Under the pieces are notes generated by a model. The model did not search any database. It was not told where the DNA came from and saw nothing but the letters and a program-made list of their open reading frames with translations. From assembly GCA_017591395.1 (NCBI GenBank), contig WEDG01000771.1:248001-312000 (forward strand): 64,000 nt of DNA, in the 5' to 3' direction. A program made the position numbers and the translations under genes. This document shows, in pieces, positions 22,435-32,220 of this stretch. This stretch comes from Schistocephalus solidus (lineage: Eukaryota; Platyhelminthes; Cestoda; Diphyllobothriidea; Diphyllobothriidae). The stretch's first letter is position 1. Every line of letters starts with the position of its first letter.

Positions 22435-23604
22435 ACACGACAGTTCGATCGTTGATTCTGACGAGATACACCGTGTGCTCCACAGGAGGGAGGTGCAGAG
22501 ACAGTGACTTGCACACGTCTTCGTTTTAAGTGATATTAGACTTGCAATGCATCTACCGCACGCCCTTGTCCCTCACCGCCTGTGTCCGGTGTCAAGACAG
22601 AATCAAGAAGACCGGAGATGGGAGAGGGCGCAGGGGGCTGGCACGGCCGGAGCCACCCCTGAGGGTGTCGCCACACCTGGTTCGGATCCCACAGAATGGA
22701 AGTGCCCTGAATGCCCCATTAAGAACGAACGACTACAACCTGACTCTCAGTCTGCCAGTCAACCACTTCACACAAACAAAACTGGGCTGACCACGCGGTC
22801 CTAGTTCTCCCGTCTGTTGACAATCTACCAAGCCACAGCTTTGAGCGGACCGTGATAGCTTCAAGTGCGTCAGCTCGCTTATCATGAGGAAAATGTACTG
22901 AACTGTCGAACTCACTCTGTATTCCCATTCTCAGGCCCCAGCCGCCATTTGAGCCGGCCAGTGGACTGTCGGAAAATTGGTGCAGCAGCTGATAATCTCA
23001 TCTATGCGTAATAGGTAAACGACCTGGCCCCAATCGCAAGCATCGGGCTTTCGCACAAAAGAGTTTGAGTGGCTCTCGTCTCACATGTGTGAGTGTCAGA
23101 GGTCACGCTTAAAAGGAGCCATTGCAGTCGTCTTTCTGACCACCTGTCGGCCGCTCTGCACAACACGCAGTGGAATGAATGTGATGTCTGAGTGCAGTTT
23201 TGAGTTGGCGACCTTTCAAGCCCCTGTAATAGTATCATGCTCAGATCACACATGCAGCATAGGAGTCACATGGAGAAGGATCCGAGGATCGTACTTCGCC
23301 CTCAGTGAGAGCTGCTGGTAGGGACGGCAGCTCGGATCCCAGCTCACACAGCCTGAACATACGTGCCACATACCCATCACACACCATCTGGTCACAGCCT
23401 TCACTGTGACCACGACTTGCATATTTTATCATGGGTTCGACGCAGATCTCGCATGTATCTGGGATCCAACATGGGGAGGATGCTGAGAACACATTTATCA
23501 CTTACATGAGAGGTGTCGATGAGGGGCGGTGCTTGGGAAGTGGAAGTGTTATTCATGCGTTGACAGAGAGACTGTGTGCTGGTGGGGGTGAGCCTGCAGT
23601 TATT

Positions 23605-24175
23605 TATTGCAGGTTTTCGTGAAGGCGCCTAGTAGGTCCATGCGGTAAGTGAAGGTCTGTGGACAGTGGAGGTGGATGCGGTGACTGATGTCGGGACACG
23701 AGACATTGGTTCACCAGTCTCCTTGCGTTGGATTCGCAAATGATTGACTAGGCCGATGCATGAGGCGAATGTGCGATCATAATGAGAACATATTAAAATC
23801 GGTGTCCCATTGCTGGTGGAAGGGGCGGTGGTGGTGTAGGTAGCACGTAGCAGTGGTCGGATGTGGTCTTAGCGGTGGTGGGAAAGAGGGAAATGGTGTC
23901 GTTGGTTGTCGCCGCTGTGATTGGCATGAGGGTTTTGAAGGAGGAAAGCGCCTGTGGTCGACGATGGTAGGACATTGAAAGTTTGATCAACTGTGGTACG
24001 GATAGCCCCCATTATGGAGTTTGAAACTGGGGAGAGCGAAGAGTTGTTTATCGATGTAGCATTTGATGTTGTTGGAGCGTTGTTGCATTCTGTCTGAAGA
24101 TGCCCGATGAGGCCGATTCGCGCGTGGAATGTGCGTTATCAGCGTGAGCATATTAGGAGGGCTTGCTTACTGGCA
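23605..24175 (-). pseudogene. RTE-like C-terminal C2H2 zinc-finger array
   Basis: Three zinc-finger units lie on the minus strand in this order: CSR**RTFHARIGLIGHLQT (24085-24152, two stops), CSHYDRTFASCIGLVNHLR (23728-23792) and HCPQTFTYRMDLLGAF (23609-23675). The spacing pattern C-x2-C-x3-TF-x5-L-x2-H is that of classical C2H2 fingers, with several metal ligands already lost. A Thr/Pro/Ser-rich spacer separates fingers 1 and 2. Tandem fingers at the LINE C-terminus may have helped nucleic-acid binding in the active element; that is inference. Confidence 0.7.
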
Positions 24176-25335
24176 GTGTGGATCAGAGGCGCCTGTGACT
24201 TTCGTGCCGCCCTTTTCGACTTGGCCGTGATGATCTGGCTTGCCTCATAGATTTTTGCAACAGTCTTTACTACCCATCTCCAGCCGGTTGGTCCTAGGCG
24301 TGGTCATCACAGGTCACCGGGTGGATTTGCTGTTGCTGCAGAGAGTTCTTCAGTGTTTTTGTAGCTTCATGTTTGTCCTCATTGTCGACAATATCTCCGT
24401 AGAAGGTTCATTCGGGTAGTCACTTGTCGTTCATATTTAACAGGGGGCCTCTCCATCGCAGTTGCACTTGCTTCAGCATGACATGGCTGCTGATGATTCC
24501 AGTTCGTTCCAGGGCTTCTGTTTCAAAGGACCTGTCCTGTCATGTTTGCTTCAGTATTATGCGGAGACCATTGAGACGGATATGATTCAGTTGAAGTAGA
24601 GGGGTCAGCGCTCCAATTCGTATAGGAGTGCCGTGTGCAGTTGTAGACCGTGGCTTTTCCACACGGAAGCTTGCAGCTGGCTAAAGGTCGCGTTGGTCTT
24701 GAAGATACAGTGAGCAACATCATCGTTGGCTCTTGTGTGGCGTGACAATGTGCTTCCAATATAACCCGTACTAACAATGCCGAGAATGGTAAGGGAGATT
24801 GGAATGGCCATTTCTGGCTCATTAGTCGTCATCAGCCATTTATGCCCAACCCCAGGTGGGGATCGAACCTGATTGAACGATTACAGCTAATTAGACATAA
24901 ATGGCCGTTACAGTCTCCTTTGTCGTTGTCGATATTGCTCTCTGCATGTACTACTACTAGCCACTATGTGGTTGCTGGCGGGGCTCGAGAATGAGCCCTA
25001 AGGCAGAACGGGAGGAGTGAGATCCTATAATGATCGGTGAGCATTCATCAACTTATAAACGAATCAGTCCACAGTTTTTGGGTGGATGCCATTGACATTA
25101 CTTCGAGGAGCGCTGCATTTAGCGTTGGGTGACGGTTGGTGCATGACCATCGTTTTGGTTGCATTTATTTTTAGTCCAAAGTTGGCGCAGCTTGCGTAAA
25201 CGAGGTCTATGCTCCTTTGCGTTTCCTCCTCCTTCGCAGTATTGAGGACGCAATCATCCGCTCACAGCAGGTCTTGATATGTAGTCGTGTTCTCATGGCA
25301 TCACGTTCACGGATTTCTATATGTCCATTACTTTG
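24176..25335 (-). pseudogene. RTE-like RT end and connector, disrupted by a SINE
   Basis: Encodes decayed remains of the reverse transcriptase end and the region behind it. Visible blocks on the minus strand are CANFGLKINATKTMVMHQPS, NGIHPKTVD (where the SINE at 24785-25055 cuts in), GSTLSRHTRANDDVAH, then LQASVWKSHGLQL and LERTGIISSHVMLKQVQLRW. All of these parallel the plus-strand copy at 49400-49950. Stops and frame changes are frequent. Confidence 0.7.
24785..25055 (-). mobile_element. SINE family 1, long copy nested in RTE-like LINE
   Basis: Minus-strand copy with two modules. The 5' module includes GGGCTCATTCTCGAGCCC (a hairpin) and AGCAACCACATAGTGGCTAG. The tRNA-like module has CAGGTTCGATCCCCACCTGG and the tail ACTAATGAGCCAGAAATGGC. 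The same two-module layout is found at 27955-28250. It splits the RTE-like reading frame after NGIHPKTVD. Confidence 0.75.
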
Positions 25336-25944
25336 TGCGATCTCACATCTTTTAATGCTTTGCGATTTATAAAATACCAGTGTATAGGAGATACTCTTCG
25401 ACTAACTCTATTATGTAAGACCACACATGTTGATACATAAAATATAAGAATTCACCTGGTTGACCAAACAATCAGTTTTTCAATATTCGATTCCAACCTT
25501 TTTTGTGTAGCCAATTTGACTTCAGTCCATATTTTATATCGTACACAAATATAACAGCTTCACAATCGTTTCAGGCAATGGTCTGGCCTTTACTAGTTAG
25601 GATTTAAATAATTTATGGAAAAAGGAGAATTAGACATTTAACCACTGCCCCGTACCACGCGGCTTCAAATCGTCTCGTGGAGTGCGTGGTTTAGGCGATA
25701 AAACACGGTTAAGCCAAATAGTCACAAGTGGACCTAATCATGAAATGGTCTTTCTTTTTGTTCAGATATCGCCTAACCCCAAAAGACTCAACCGTTAATT
25801 TGCTTGTGGAATAGATTTTCAAGCGGCAGTTTCGCACAAGGCTCGATCTGCTTAATCCTTCAATGCGAGCTCAAACCATCGAACAGCAGATGAAGATGAA
25901 GGCGCGATATGTTAAGCACATGCAACCTCAAATCTTTCTGCCTA
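25336..25944. other. Unassigned AT-rich sequence
   Basis: No gene or repeat was recognised between the RTE-like copy and the LINE piece starting near 25945. Confidence 0.4.
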
Positions 25945-26620
25945 ACGAAGGAGTCCACACGTGACTGAAACACAAACTGAACTGGTGTCCAGCGTTAGTT
26001 CAAATACGTTAGCAGAGTTTCTTACAGGGAGATTGTTCACCGTGTGCATCGATGCCTCGAATTCAGCTCTCTTCTATTTGATGTTCCCCAAGGATCCGTC
26101 TTAGGGTTTTTGCTTTTCCTAATCTACATCACTGAATGATTGGTTGAACTTGCTTTGTTTCCTCTCAATCGTAGGCAAATATGCGATAACCGAATTCAAA
26201 CGTACCGGATTGTCAGAGGCCGTGAATGTACCCTAGAATTTGATGAATTCTTCGAATTGGCTGCGATGGAACATCTCCGAGGTCACCCCTTTAAATTGCA
26301 GTGGAAGTTGGTCCATACGGACCTCTGAAGGAAATCCTTTCGCAGGGGGCCATTTGAGTATGGAACAACCACCCTGATGTGGTTCTCCTTTCAGAAACTG
26401 TTGAAATTTTTAATGCAAACTACATAAAAATATTCTACATACAATGAAGTTTGTTTCTGTAGCGGCAGCTTGCCCCTAGATCACACACATATCGATGATC
26501 TTATTTACTAATTGGTCTGAGTTACGGTTGTAAGGTTTATTCTACTGCCAATTTGGATGTCAATGTGGAGCTCAAGCCCAATTCCCCCAAAAAAGTTACT
26601 TAAAGTGACTAGTGGAGAAA
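25945..26620 (+). mobile_element. CR1/Jockey-like LINE (family A), internally deleted copy
   Basis: Plus-strand LINE remnant. The RT part reads FLTGRLFTVCIDASNSALF, then a damaged PQGSVLGPLLFLIYIND block (GFLLFLIYITE). Directly after that, near 26140, the sequence jumps to the C-terminal part VELALFPLNRRQICDN and HLRGHPFKLQWKLVHTDL. About 700 bp present in the copy at 29450-30950 are missing. The 3' UTR has GTGGAGCTCAAGCCCA and then AAGTTACTTAAAGTGACTAG, the family's 3' end. Confidence 0.7.
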
Positions 26621-26624
26621 GTTA

Positions 26625-26965
26625 GACGGATAGTGACCAATTTTGTCAGCGGATTAGAGTGACTAACTTATGCGGGTCGACTAGATAGGCTTTACAATTT
26701 CCTCTCTCTTATAGGCAATACAAAGGGGATCAGATTATGGTCTTCAAACCCGTCCGAGAAGTAGACTGTGCTCACCGAATGGCCGGTTTTCAAACTGTCA
26801 AAACTGGGTCACAATTATAAACTGTAGACAAACTACGCCAGACTTTTAGTGCATGTCGATTTCTTCCCTAATGAGTGATTAAAGAATGGAACAAATTATC
26901 TACTGCGGTTATTCTGAGACATTTAAAAGAAGACTTGAGGAAATTTTACCAAATGGCCAATATAT
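26625..26965 (+). mobile_element. LINE (family B) C-terminal fragment
   Basis: Plus-strand remnant of the LINE type also found at 30955-31467. Visible pieces are FVSGLE, AGRLDRL, DQIMVFKPVREVDCAHRMA and VIKEWNKLSTAV. It follows directly on the family A copy. Confidence 0.6.
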
Positions 26966-27644
26966 TTAGTCAAAACCAATGACTGATATTATTCACCCAT
27001 ATCTCTATGCAAACATATGCCATTTTCGCCCACAGGTATCCATAAATTGGGTATTCAAGGAGCCTGCCTATCTCTGTTATTTACGTTTAATTATAGTGAA
27101 GTAAAAAGATTCTGACAAGAAAGACATGGTATAATGCCTTTTTCCGCTTGGTCGAAGTGATCCTGCAGTATGTTCACAAGATGACTGGCTATATTCTATA
27201 CCGTATCCAGTAAACGAAATGAGGCCCAATATACGGCAAGGAAACTTTGCCAAATGAGAACTGATGCGTCTTGAATAGACTGAAATGAACATCACTGAAG
27301 GCTGGAAGTTATTAAGGGAGCGCTTGATGCATCTAATAAAGGACTGCTGCCCTTCCCATTGCGCTTACGATATCTATCCGACTTTAATAGCTTACACGAG
27401 ATCTCAAAAAAATAAACAAGAAAAAAGGTTGTGGAAGAAATGTATATGGAAAAAGAAAAAACAGCCTTCGAAGGGCATGAAGGTTAAAGGAACAAGATGA
27501 AAGGCTCGATTTTAAAAAAACGTCGTGATTTCAAGTTTGATTTACATCCCCGTGCAGTTAAAAATCTAAATTGTTCTAAACTACTTACAAAAGAGCATGT
27601 GTGAAAGGAACGCGATTCCTGTTATGACCGTTTCGAGACAATGG
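26966..27644. other. Unassigned sequence
   Basis: AT-rich, purine-rich in places. No feature was recognised. Confidence 0.4.
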
Positions 27645-27825
27645 ACTGTAAAAATCATGAATAATGGTGACAAAGAAAAGATAAACTGAAATGACCATTG
27701 CTGGCTCATTTGCTGTCATCAGCAAGTCATACCAAAACTCAGGTGGTGCCCCACCCAAAGATCAAACCAACGACCTGTTTATCGGAAATCCAATGCTCTA
27801 AGCATTGAGGCACGAGCTCGAACTG
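27645..27825 (-). mobile_element. SINE family 1 copy
   Basis: The minus strand reads GTGCCTCAATGCTTAGAGC (A box), then GGTCGTTGGTTTGATCTTTG (B box). After GGTGGGGCACCACCTGAG comes the tail AGCAAATGAGCCAGCAATGG. This copy keeps a clear A box about 35 bp before the B box, as in tRNA-derived promoters. Confidence 0.7.
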
Positions 27826-27954
27826 TCGGTTAAGATCGGAAATATTGACATTCTTTGTGAACACTCACCGATCGCTAGTGAAATCAGCTTTCCTGTTATG
27901 CCTTGGGACTCCCTTCGAGCTTTTTCAGCCGCTGCACAGCACCTAATATCATTG

Positions 27955-28250
27955 GCAGCTGAACATTACCGGCAAAAAAGGGAAACTGGAATGGCCAGTT
28001 CTGGCTTTTAAGCTGTCATCAGCCAGTCATACCCAAACCCAGGTAGTCCACAACCCGACGTTTGAACCTTCAACCTGTTTATCAGAAGTCAAACGCCCTT
28101 CCAGTCACCTTTGTCTTTGTCCGTATTTTTCATCTGCATTTACTAATATTAGCCACTCTGTGGCTGCTGGCGGGGTTCAAAAAGGAGCCCCGAGGCCGAA
28201 CGGGATAAGTGAGATCTATTAGCGAGGGTGAGCGTTCATCAACAGTGCTC
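27955..28250 (-). mobile_element. SINE family 1, long two-module copy
   Basis: Same composition as 24785-25055. On the minus strand the 5' module has GGGGCTCCTTTTTGAACCCC and AGCAGCCACAGAGTGGCTAA. The tRNA-like module follows with AGGTTCAAACGTCGGG, and the tail is AAAGCCAGAACTGGCCATTC. After the tail comes CAGTTTCCCTTTTTTGCCGG, as at 8943-9010. Confidence 0.7.
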
Positions 28251-28384
28251 AACATTTTTTCAGTTCTTTCAATCTGCTTTCACCAGAAAAACTTCTTTTA
28301 TTGAACGTATTTACCGTTGGGAGTGCCGATTTTTCAAAATATTTATTTTTCGAGAACCAGCGATTTTCTAAGAAGTCAATAGCT

Positions 28385-29330
28385 TGAAGGAGTGTGGAGG
28401 ATATTCCAGCTACGCTATTGTTTGCACTCGTCCAAGAGCTGGCTGAGCCGGAATATCTTTTCTGCCGGAAATCGTTCGATTCTGAAGTTCATCCCACCGA
28501 CTGGAAAACAGCCCGCATTACATCACTTCATAATACCGGTCTTCGTGCTCTTTTGACCAAACACAAGCTCCTCAGTTTAGCTTTAATCTTCTGCAATGTT
28601 ATGAGGAGGACCAACAAATTGTAATCGATATCTTATTTGGAAATATAGAACCTCTTGTTCAATGCACAATATGGCTTCCGTATGGGGAAGCTCGTGTGTA
28701 ACGAACTTGCCTTATACGATGCAAAGCTCGACAAGAGCATTCGATGCCAACAAAAACGTGAAAATGGTCTACATTTATTTCTGGAAGGCATATGATAGTG
28801 TTCTCGCCAGCATTTCCTGTATGATTTCAGAGTGATTGGTATTTGAGGCGCAATTCTTCAGTGGATCGAGGACTTCCTCGTTGGTCATTTGCGAACTGCC
28901 CCTATAGGGCGAGGGCGATAAAGGCCCACCAACTTAGGTGCTCGGACCGACCCTCTTTTTCTTGTGCATTAATGCTTGTAGACAGGAATTGTGCTGTGAA
29001 TGTGCCGTGTTTGCGGATGGTATGGAAATCTGGAAAGTAAATCACTGTGCTCCCGAAGAAGCCGAGTTCCAAGACAATCTTCGTTGATCGGGTCTTGTCT
29101 TTCAACTTGAACAAATGCACTCTGCTGTCTTTGTGGAATGGAAACCAAGTCTCTGATACACGGCCCTACTATTTGTGTGGAATGATACTCTTGAAAATAA
29201 AGCAGAAAGATCTCGTTCTTTGATAATAAACAACCAGAAGCCTCTCATACAACGTTGTGAGGTGTCGAATGGTGTAACTTCAATTCTCTACACCATCAAG
29301 CAGGCATTTACCGTCTTTTTATAATTCAGT
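28385..29330 (+). mobile_element. CR1/Jockey-like LINE (family A), RT fragment
   Basis: Plus-strand RT remnant. It begins with IPATLLFALVQELAEPEYLF, then FDSEVHPTDWKTARITSLHN, NAQYGFRMGK, a WKAYDSV block (normally KAFDxVPH), VLGPTLFFLCINA, FADGMEIWKV (normally FADDxK) and LLSFNLNKC. It is broken by several stops. The catalytic FADD motif has become FADG. Confidence 0.75.
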
Positions 29331-29629
29331 ATATATATAAAGGAGATAGGCAGAGCCTTTGCAAAACCCTATTTTACAGATAGTCACTAGCAAAATAAGC
29401 ATATGTTACATGGCGATAGTTGTTTTAATATATCGATCATTGCTGTTGACTAAATATATAGTCACTTTCAGTCACTTTAAGTCACTTTATTGAGGAAAGT
29501 AGGCTTTCGCCCTTGAGCTCCCTATTCAAAGGCAAAAATGCCAATAGTACAAACGTTTACAGTGATATATCTCACAAATGAAAATGTAGGGTCATCGATA
29601 TGTGTGGGCCAGGCGCAACCTGCCACTGT

Positions 29630-30085
29630 TTAAAAATCTTCATTATATTGACAATAGTTTCTCAGAAAATGAGTATCTTGTTTGAATTTAAATGTGTCAA
29701 AAGTTTCTGAAAGGACCACCTCGTCAGGGAGTCCGTTCCATGCTCCAACGACCCTCTGCGAAAAGGCGTTCCGACGGACTTCCGTGTGGACAAACTTCCT
29801 CTGCAGTTTAAAGGGATGACCCCGCAGATGTTCCGTCCCAGCCAATTCGAAGAAGTCTGCAAATTCTAGGGCACAATCGTGGCCTCTGACAATCCGGTAG
29901 GTTTGGATGAGGTCACCGCGTAGTTGCCTGTAATTTAGAGGAAACAAATCAAGTTCAACCAGTCTGGCTTCGTAAGGCAGATGACTTAGATTCTTGACCA
30001 TCTTCGTAGCCCTCGCCTGCACTCGTTCCAGCTGTAGATAATCCTTCTTAAACCACGGACGCCAGGCCTGGATGGCATATTCCAA
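29630..30085 (-). pseudogene. LINE ORF2 C-terminal region
   Basis: A frame of about 150 residues after the RT: EYAIQAWRPWFKKDYLQLER, RATKMVKNLSHLPYEARL, LFPLNYRQLRGDLIQTYRIV, EHLRGHPFKLQRKFVHTE, VVGAWNGLPDEVVLSETFDT, and a stop. This is the standard C-terminal extension of CR1/Jockey-like ORF2 proteins, and the stop near 29630 is probably the natural one. The function of this extension is not known. Confidence 0.8.
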
Positions 30086-30387
30086 GTGAGATCGAACAAA
30101 TACCCCGTAGGTTTTTGGAAGAGTTCCTTATCAATCTGCACAAATCCACGTCTGAGCGCAAATAAGACCTGTGTAGCGCGTTTAGCTGCCTTTTAAACAC
30201 TGTGAAGATGGTTTAAGTGAAGAGTTTATTAGAACACCGAGGTCCTTCTGTTCCTCAACAATTGAAAGGGGCTGCCCATTGAGAATGTATTGGTAGGAAT
30301 CATCCTCCTCACTGGTCCTTCTTGTACGCAGTCTTAGGACCACACTTCCCAACGTTAAAATTTAAGAGCCAACGAGCAGACCAGCTG

Positions 30388-30950
30388 CTAAGACGGTTGA
30401 GATCCTCTTGAAGTGCGTGCCCTATCGAAATCAGATCTGATGACCCTCCACAATTTAACATCATCTGCAAACATGATGGCACTGCAATCCAGGTCGTCGA
30501 CACAGTCGTTGATGTACACTAAGAAAAGTAACGGCCCTAATACCGAGCCTTGGGGGACACCACTTAGAACCGGAGTAGGTGTTGACTTCGAGGTATCGAC
30601 GCACACAGTTTGCAATCTATCTGTCAGAAAGTCTGCGATCCATGTCAGCAGCATTCCTCTTATGCCGATTTTAGATAATTTGTAGATGAGACGTTTGTGT
30701 GGGACAATGTCAAACGCCTTCTTTAAATCAGTGTATATGACGTCAACCCTACTATTTTCGTCCAGTGCACGAGTCCACTGCTCTGTGGAGAGTAATAAAC
30801 TAGAAAGACAGGAGCGATTCTGTCTGAAGCCATGCTGGAGATCTGAGAGTAATTGGTTTTCCTCAAGGAATTTCATGGTTGCCTTCTTGATTATTGATTC
30901 CATTATTTTAGAGCAAATGGAGGTTAGGCTGACAGGCCGATAATTGTTGA
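30388..30950 (-). pseudogene. LINE reverse transcriptase domain
   Basis: About 170 residues of non-LTR reverse transcriptase read without interruption. In order they are a lead-in ending LLSDLQHGFRQNRSCLSSLL, DVIYTDLKKAFDIVPHKRL, GIRGMLLTWIADFL, SGVPQGSVLGPLLFLVYIND and IMFADDVKLW. The FADD catalytic pair is intact. The frame breaks near 30430 and continues in another frame as LQEDLNRLSSWSARWLLNFN. It would synthesise cDNA by target-primed reverse transcription, but the copy lacks the endonuclease and is frameshifted. Confidence 0.8.
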
Positions 30951-30954
30951 CATG

Positions 30955-31467
30955 TTCATCAAGTAAAAATTAATCTTCTTCTTTTAAACATTTCAAAGTT
31001 TTCAGCCTTAACAACCGAAGTTTGCAGTTTGTTCCATTCTTCAATCACCCGTTGGGAAAAGAAGTTGGTCCGCACTTCAAGTTTGACGAGTTTTCTTTTT
31101 AGTTTGTATTGGTGACCTCGGAGATTTGTTATGTTTGCCATTTAAAAAACGTCAGCCATCTGAAGAGCACAATCAACTCCTCTGAACAGTTTGAAGACTA
31201 AGATCATATCCCCTCTGTATTGCCCATAAGAGAGAGGAAATATTTTAAGTCTTTCTAGTCGGCCCTCATAGGGTAGGCATTCCAATCCGCTGACTAGTTT
31301 CGTCGCCCTCCGTGGAACTTTCTCCAGCAGTGAGTAGTCATGTTTCGTCCAAGGGTACCACACCTAAACGCAATATTCCAACCCCGACCGGATAAACATT
31401 CCAAACATGCGTCTTTGAAGAAGACTGCTCATTGAAAGCCTACAGTGCGTTTGTAGGGCCGTATTTT
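30955..31467 (-). mobile_element. LINE (family B) C-terminal fragment
   Basis: Minus-strand fragment: SMSSLLQRRMFGMFIRSGLE, WYPWTKHDYSLLEKVPRRAT, GDMILVFKLFRGVDCALQMA, LRGHQYKLKRKLVKLEV and VIEEWNKL. Related to the plus-strand piece at 26625-26965. It abuts the 5' end of the family A copy below it and, at about 31467, a plus-strand LINE in opposite orientation. Confidence 0.75.
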
Positions 31468-32075
31468 GAACATGTGATCCAGGCCCGGAGACCCTGGATG
31501 CAACAGAATTAAAATCAACTCGAAAGGGTGCAGAGACGAGCCACAAAATTAGTAAGATATCCAAGTGCACTGTTGTATGAGATCCGCCTAAATAACTCTA
31601 GTCTCTATCCTCTGAATTATGGGCATTTGTACGGCGATCATTTACAAATATTCCGTATCATGGGTTGCCTGCACTGCACCCTCTTGTGTGATGTCTTATT
31701 TGTACTTGGTAATTCATCTTATCTTTCGGGCACCCCGTAAATTTACGTTTTTCGCAAGGAAGATTGGGTGTGATGAATAATCTTTCTCAAATCGTGTCGT
31801 GGAACCTTAAAATGAGATGCCTGAGGCGATTGAAATTTCTAAGTCTTTGGAAACTTGAAAAGATCGGTTTGACAAACATATGATGCAGCAATAATCGGAT
31901 TCAGTCATTCCATAATATAAAACTCCAGTGCATATGTGACTAAAGGTCTATATTCGATTTATCATTTCTTTCAATTTTTGCTGTTTCTTTCGATTTTTAT
32001 GCGACGAATAGGGAATTTAAATGCCTAAGCCTATTTCTCTCAAATATGATGAACTAAACTCAAAAATTTAGTTCA
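31468..32075 (+). mobile_element. LINE (family A-like) C-terminal fragment
   Basis: Plus-strand C-terminal piece: HVIQARRPWMQQN, QRRATKLVRYPSALLYEIRL, SLYPLNYGHLYGDHLQIFRI. The 3' part follows with AGCCTATTTCTCTCAAATAT, then GATGAACTAAACTC. This corresponds to the 3' terminal block of the family A copy, with a different tail unit. It is decayed, with several stops. Confidence 0.65.
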
Positions 32076-32099
32076 CAACCTGAAAAGAATGCTCCCTGT

Positions 32100-32220
32100 T
32101 TATTAAAAATCCGTCTTCTCAACTCCAACCTTTTTGTTCAGTTCAATTTTCTCAGTTCAGCTTACTGAGGGAAAGATAAGCTAATTCCTTTGAGCTCCCA
32201 GCACATACCTTAGTCTTCCC
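32100..32220 (-). mobile_element. LINE 3' UTR fragment
   Basis: The minus strand reads GGGAGCTCAAAGGAATTAGC, then TTATCTTTCCCTCAGTAAGC and TGAACTGAGAAAATTGAACTG. This parallels the 3' terminal block of family A, with a CTGAACTGA-type tail. It lies tail-to-tail with the plus-strand copy ending near 32075. Confidence 0.5.

Larger units (their letters stand above)
22435..25335 (-). mobile_element. RTE-like LINE, 3' half with zinc-finger C-terminus and long 3' UTR
   Basis: Minus-strand, 5'-truncated copy of the same RTE-like family as 46480-50273. From high to low coordinates it has the RT end (DDCVLNTAKEEETQRSIDL-like, in broken frames), the segment ending NGIHPKTVD (interrupted by a SINE), a connector and three C2H2 zinc fingers. 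A 3' UTR of about 1.1 kb then runs to 22435. That UTR matches the terminal part of the minus-strand copy at 50466-51540, starting GACAGTTCGA at both 3' ends. Confidence 0.75.
29450..30950 (-). mobile_element. CR1/Jockey-like LINE (family A), RT through 3' end
   Basis: The best-preserved LINE of its family here, minus strand, 5'-truncated. It runs from RT block 1 to a 3' end whose minus-strand sequence reads GGGAGCTCAAGGGCGAAAGC, CTACTTTCCTCAATAAAG, then three imperfect decamers of AAAGTGACTK. An octamer-to-decamer microsatellite at the 3' end is typical of CR1-type LINEs. Related 3' ends occur at 26555-26620 and 60045-60110. Confidence 0.8.
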
